This document shows, one piece after another, positions 31,381-33,724 of a stretch of 33,724 nt of DNA. Made by a program: the position numbers and the translations under genes. Location: contig MKTG01000073.1 of the NCBI GenBank assembly GCA_001897615.1, forward strand, positions 25,580-59,303, read 5' to 3'. The DNA comes from Burkholderiales bacterium 68-10 (lineage in GTDB: Bacteria; Pseudomonadota; Gammaproteobacteria; Burkholderiales; Burkholderiaceae_C). How positions within the stretch are numbered: the stretch's first letter is position 1; every line of letters begins with the position of its first letter. The notes below the pieces were generated by a model. It was given only the letters and a program-made list of their open reading frames with translations, ran no database searches and had not been told where the DNA came from.

Positions 31381-33536
31381 CCCCCATACCCCCCTAGGGG
31401 GTGGGCGCGGTGGGCGCACCCACCTTGCGCCTTTGCGCCTTCTGCGCTCACATCCGATGTGGGCGCGGTGGGCGCGGTGGGCGCAGTCAGCCCGGCAAAG
31501 ATGCGGCCTTGCTCGGTCACGGCCCAGCGCTCGCGTTCCTTGCGGTCGCTGGTGCGGTAGTCGGCAACCTCAATCCAGCCGGCGCGCTGGCACTGGTTCA
31601 CCAGGCGCTGCACATCGCCGCGCGTCAGGCCCAGGGCCTTGAATGCTGGTTCGCTGCGCAGCAGGGCGTGCGGGTTGTTGCGCGCGGCAAGGTTGGGGCT
31701 TGCGTATTGCCCCCGGCCTTCGAACTCAGCCAGCAGGCGCAGCAGCGCAGCGGCGGCCGTATCGTCGGCACGGGCTTGCGCACGCTGCACCAGCACGCGC
31801 GTTGCCGGTGCGTCGGCAGAGTCGGGCAGCCCACCATCGGGCCAGTGCAGCGTGAGCGGCTCGCGCTTGCGGCCAAGGTTCGCCTTCTGGTGCTCCAGCA
31901 GCAGCGAACCATCGGCCGCGCGGCTCATGAATAGGCGGCTGCGCACGCTGTTGTGCCAGGCGGTGGAACCCGAGTAGCCCTCGCCGCCCTCGGCCTTGCC
32001 CGCGCGGCTGGTGCCCTTGTTCACGTGCGCCAGCAGCAGGCAGGCGGCGTCAACGTCGCGCGCGATGGCAGCCAGGCTTCGCACGAAAGCGCGCACGCTG
32101 CGGCGCTGGATTTCGTCGCCCCCGTAGGCGTCGCTGGCGTTGTCCACGATTGCCAGGCCGGCGCCGGTAGCGTTCACCAGCGCGCGCAGCTCGGCATAGG
32201 CGGCGGTGGTGCGGCCCTCGCTGCGCCCCTCGGCCGTGAAAAGCTCGGGGCTCTCGGTGCCATCAACGATGTGCAGGCCGGTCAGCTCGGCAGGCTCGAT
32301 TTGCCACTGCCGGCAGATATGCGCCAGGCGGTGGCGCACCACATGCGCGCCATCTTCAAGGCTTGCGAACACCACGGCGGCGCGCTCGGTCGGCACCCCG
32401 AAAAGCGGGCGGCCGGTCACCACCGCTACGGCCAGCATCTCTCCGATGGTCGATTTGCCGGTGCCCCCATGCGCACCCAGCAGCGTCACCTCTCCGCGCG
32501 GGCAGTAGCCCTCCCACACGAAGCGCGGCGGCGGGCTCGGGTTGGCAATGACGCCGGCCACGTCAACGGGTTTCAGCAGCGGCTCGGGCTTGGGTGGCTC
32601 GGTCGCACCTTCCAGCAGCGCGGCCAGGGCGTCGCCGCCTTCGCGCCGGGCGTAGTCGTTCGCGTCAAAGTTCGCCGGCTCCCCTTCGGGCAGCTTGGCA
32701 ACGGCGCATTGCAGCTCGCGCGCCAGCTTGTCCGCGTCGGCTTCCTTGCCGGTGTCGGGCACCAGCACCAGCGCGGCGGTCGGTTCACGCTCGCGCAGCT
32801 GCGCGGCCACGCGGCCCACGTTGCCCCAGCCGAAACACACCACGGCGCGGCGGCCGGTGGCCTGCCAGCAGGCCCAGGCCTGGCCGATGCCCTCCACCAG
32901 ATACAGCGGCCGGCCTTCCTGGGGCTCGCCCACGATGTGACGCGCCCCGGCCATGCTGGCGCCGGGAAGGTTCAGCTTCTTGCCGGCGCCGGGCGGGACG
33001 AATTGCAACGATTGCAGCTCACCATCGGCACCACGCGCTGGCACCACAAGCCAGCCGACCACGGACTGCCCGGCGATGCGCAGCGCGTCGCCTTCGGGCA
33101 CCACGCGCAGGGCGGCCAGCGGCACGCCAGCGGCACCCTTGCGGGCGATGTAGGCATGCTCCCACGTCGCAGGCTCACACCGGCCCCACACAGCCGCAGG
33201 GCTCATTGCTGGGGCTTGGGTGTGCTCTCGCTTTGGAAGCGCACCAGCGGCCGATTTCAGGCCTTGCCGGGGCTTCATGCTGTCGGAGTAGCCATGCTCA
33301 CGCGCGATGTAGTGCAACGTCGCAGCGGTCACGCCACCATCGGCCTTGATGCTGCGCCAGGTGTCGCGTGCATCGGCGGTGCGATAGCTTGCGCCCTGCT
33401 GGCTCCAGGCGTCGAAGTCCTCGAAGGTCAGGCCGGCAGCCTTGACGGCCATGCCCACGCGCGCCCACTGCTCGCGCGGTAGGTCGGCAGGAATACACGC
33501 CAGCGCGGCGCGGGCGCGCTCGATTTCTGTCTGCAC
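31377..33536 (-). CDS. Primase-helicase: PriCT-2, Toprim and RecA-like ATPase domains
   Basis: The 719-residue protein starts with a PriCT-2 domain (about 5-85; ERARAALACIPADLPREQW). A Toprim-like region follows (about 205-285; E215 in YLVEGIGQA, D261 in VPDTGKEADAD). Then comes a RepA/DnaB-like ATPase with Walker A GAHGGTGKST (354-363), Walker B LAIVDNASDAYGG (461-473) and an AHVNKG motif (503-508). A winged-helix-like C-terminus ends in a low-complexity TAPTAPTAPT tail. It should prime and unwind DNA for an element's own replication. It lacks the zinc-binding and full AEP catalytic parts, so priming may need a partner. The GTG start follows a GGGGGTGAG site, five bases after the upstream gene. 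Confidence 0.88.
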   Translation of the reverse strand: MQTEIERARAALACIPADLPREQWARVGMAVKAAGLTFEDFDAWSQQGASYRTADARDTWRSIKADGGVTAATLHYIAREHGYSDSMKPRQGLKSAAGALPKREHTQAPAMSPAAVWGRCEPATWEHAYIARKGAAGVPLAALRVVPEGDALRIAGQSVVGWLVVPARGADGELQSLQFVPPGAGKKLNLPGASMAGARHIVGEPQEGRPLYLVEGIGQAWACWQATGRRAVVCFGWGNVGRVAAQLREREPTAALVLVPDTGKEADADKLARELQCAVAKLPEGEPANFDANDYARREGGDALAALLEGATEPPKPEPLLKPVDVAGVIANPSPPPRFVWEGYCPRGEVTLLGAHGGTGKSTIGEMLAVAVVTGRPLFGVPTERAAVVFASLEDGAHVVRHRLAHICRQWQIEPAELTGLHIVDGTESPELFTAEGRSEGRTTAAYAELRALVNATGAGLAIVDNASDAYGGDEIQRRSVRAFVRSLAAIARDVDAACLLLAHVNKGTSRAGKAEGGEGYSGSTAWHNSVRSRLFMSRAADGSLLLEHQKANLGRKREPLTLHWPDGGLPDSADAPATRVLVQRAQARADDTAAAALLRLLAEFEGRGQYASPNLAARNNPHALLRSEPAFKALGLTRGDVQRLVNQCQRAGWIEVADYRTSDRKERERWAVTEQGRIFAGLTAPTAPTAPTSDVSAEGAKAQGGCAHRAHPLGGYGG
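31459..31485 (+). repeat. Three tandem 9-bp units in the primase-helicase tail
   Basis: GTGGGCGCG, GTGGGCGCG and GTGGGCGCA are consecutive. A further one-and-a-half to two units occur near 31400-31418. They encode the TAPTAPTAP tail on the minus strand and are a likely site of slippage length variation. Confidence 0.8.
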
Positions 33537-33540
33537 CAGC

Positions 33541-33724
33541 TCACCCCCTGCCAGCAGCCAGGGCGCGCAGCTCGGGTAGGTGCCGGGGTGCCAGGCGATA
33601 GGCGGCGACGTTGCGGCCGGGTGCGATGTTGGACGGGGCAGGCAGGCGGTCGGTCAGCACTGGCCACCCCATGCGTGCCAGCTCGTGCACGGCGGCAGCC
33701 AAGCGCCACGAATCGGCCAGGAAT
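33541..33724 (-). CDS. Winged-helix-like phage protein, C-terminal part (gene runs off the window)
   Basis: The last 60 residues are visible, ending at a TGA at 33541-33543. The reading frame enters from the right edge: FLADSWRLAAAVHELARMGW, then PVLTDRLPAPS, then GRNVAAYRLAPRHLPELRAL. The pattern (a helical region, a turn, a beta wing with 'YRLAP') resembles small helix-turn-helix proteins that precede replication genes in prophages. It lies four bases upstream of the primase-helicase start on the same strand. Only a fragment is available, so the family is tentative. Confidence 0.6.
   Translation of the reverse strand, partial: FLADSWRLAAAVHELARMGWPVLTDRLPAPSNIAPGRNVAAYRLAPRHLPELRALAAGRG

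Noticed and set aside
31390-31401. Palindrome CCCCCTAGGGGG near the primase-helicase stop
   Set aside because: It lies within coding DNA and has no loop; I could not link it to a function.
33428-33709. A 93-residue minus-strand frame at the right edge
   Set aside because: It overlaps the primase-helicase N-terminus. The alternative frame ending at 33541 has winged-helix-like sequence and a gene-like 4-base gap to the next start.

Overview
The window is GC-rich chromosomal DNA from a betaproteobacterium, most likely a member of the Comamonadaceae (Burkholderiales). This rests on the gene families and their order (smr-radC / fkpB-ispH-serS-tRNA-Ser, a Bug-type binding protein, a PiuC/Fiu-like iron pair) and on a dispersed palindromic repeat of a kind I associate with that family. 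No species can be named from the sequence alone.

Layout. (1) 1-1944: two direct copies of a MITE-like element, the first cut by the window edge, bracket a divergent pair of membrane-protein genes (UPF0126/TRIC-like channel and TauE/SafE exporter). (2) 1995-5764: an iron block on the minus strand holds a PiuC-type hydroxylase, a Fiu-like TonB-dependent receptor with a Fur box, and a bacterioferritin. (3) 5905-15394: a plus-strand series encodes a two-subunit NAD-dependent formate dehydrogenase (fused NuoE/NuoF-like subunit plus NuoG/molybdopterin subunit, the architecture of Methylorubrum FDH1). It is followed by a Bug binding protein, an NDP-forming acyl-CoA synthetase, a crotonase and FdhD. 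(4) 15408-18903: a second crotonase (minus) and a large FtsX-type permease (plus). (5) 18965-22431: a tightly packed histidine kinase, FixJ-like regulator, secreted GlcG/HbpS-like protein and exported ankyrin protein. (6) 22558-23975: a LysR regulator divergent from a small secreted protein. (7) 24156-28588: conserved housekeeping genes smr, radC, fkpB, ispH, serS and tRNA-Ser(CGA). (8) 28632-33724: accessory DNA, probably a prophage or related integrated element beside the tRNA, running off the right edge. All its genes are on the minus strand: winged-helix protein (partial), PriCT-2/Toprim/RecA-like primase-helicase, a small Cys-rich protein, a protein with an SSB-like acidic tail, a DEDDy exonuclease, a PD-(D/E)XK nuclease and a small HTH protein. 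No integrase is visible at this end.

The most interesting signals are: a dispersed repeat with about ten copies from 811 to 27092, four of them read in frame inside proteins, and none found in the accessory region; the kinase/regulator/HbpS-like/ankyrin cassette, which resembles in outline the Streptomyces HbpS-SenS-SenR heme/redox sensor; helically phased (11-bp) direct repeats just downstream of the tRNA-Ser; and a compact, translationally coupled replication/nuclease cassette. All statements come from reading the sequence. No database search or structure prediction was run.
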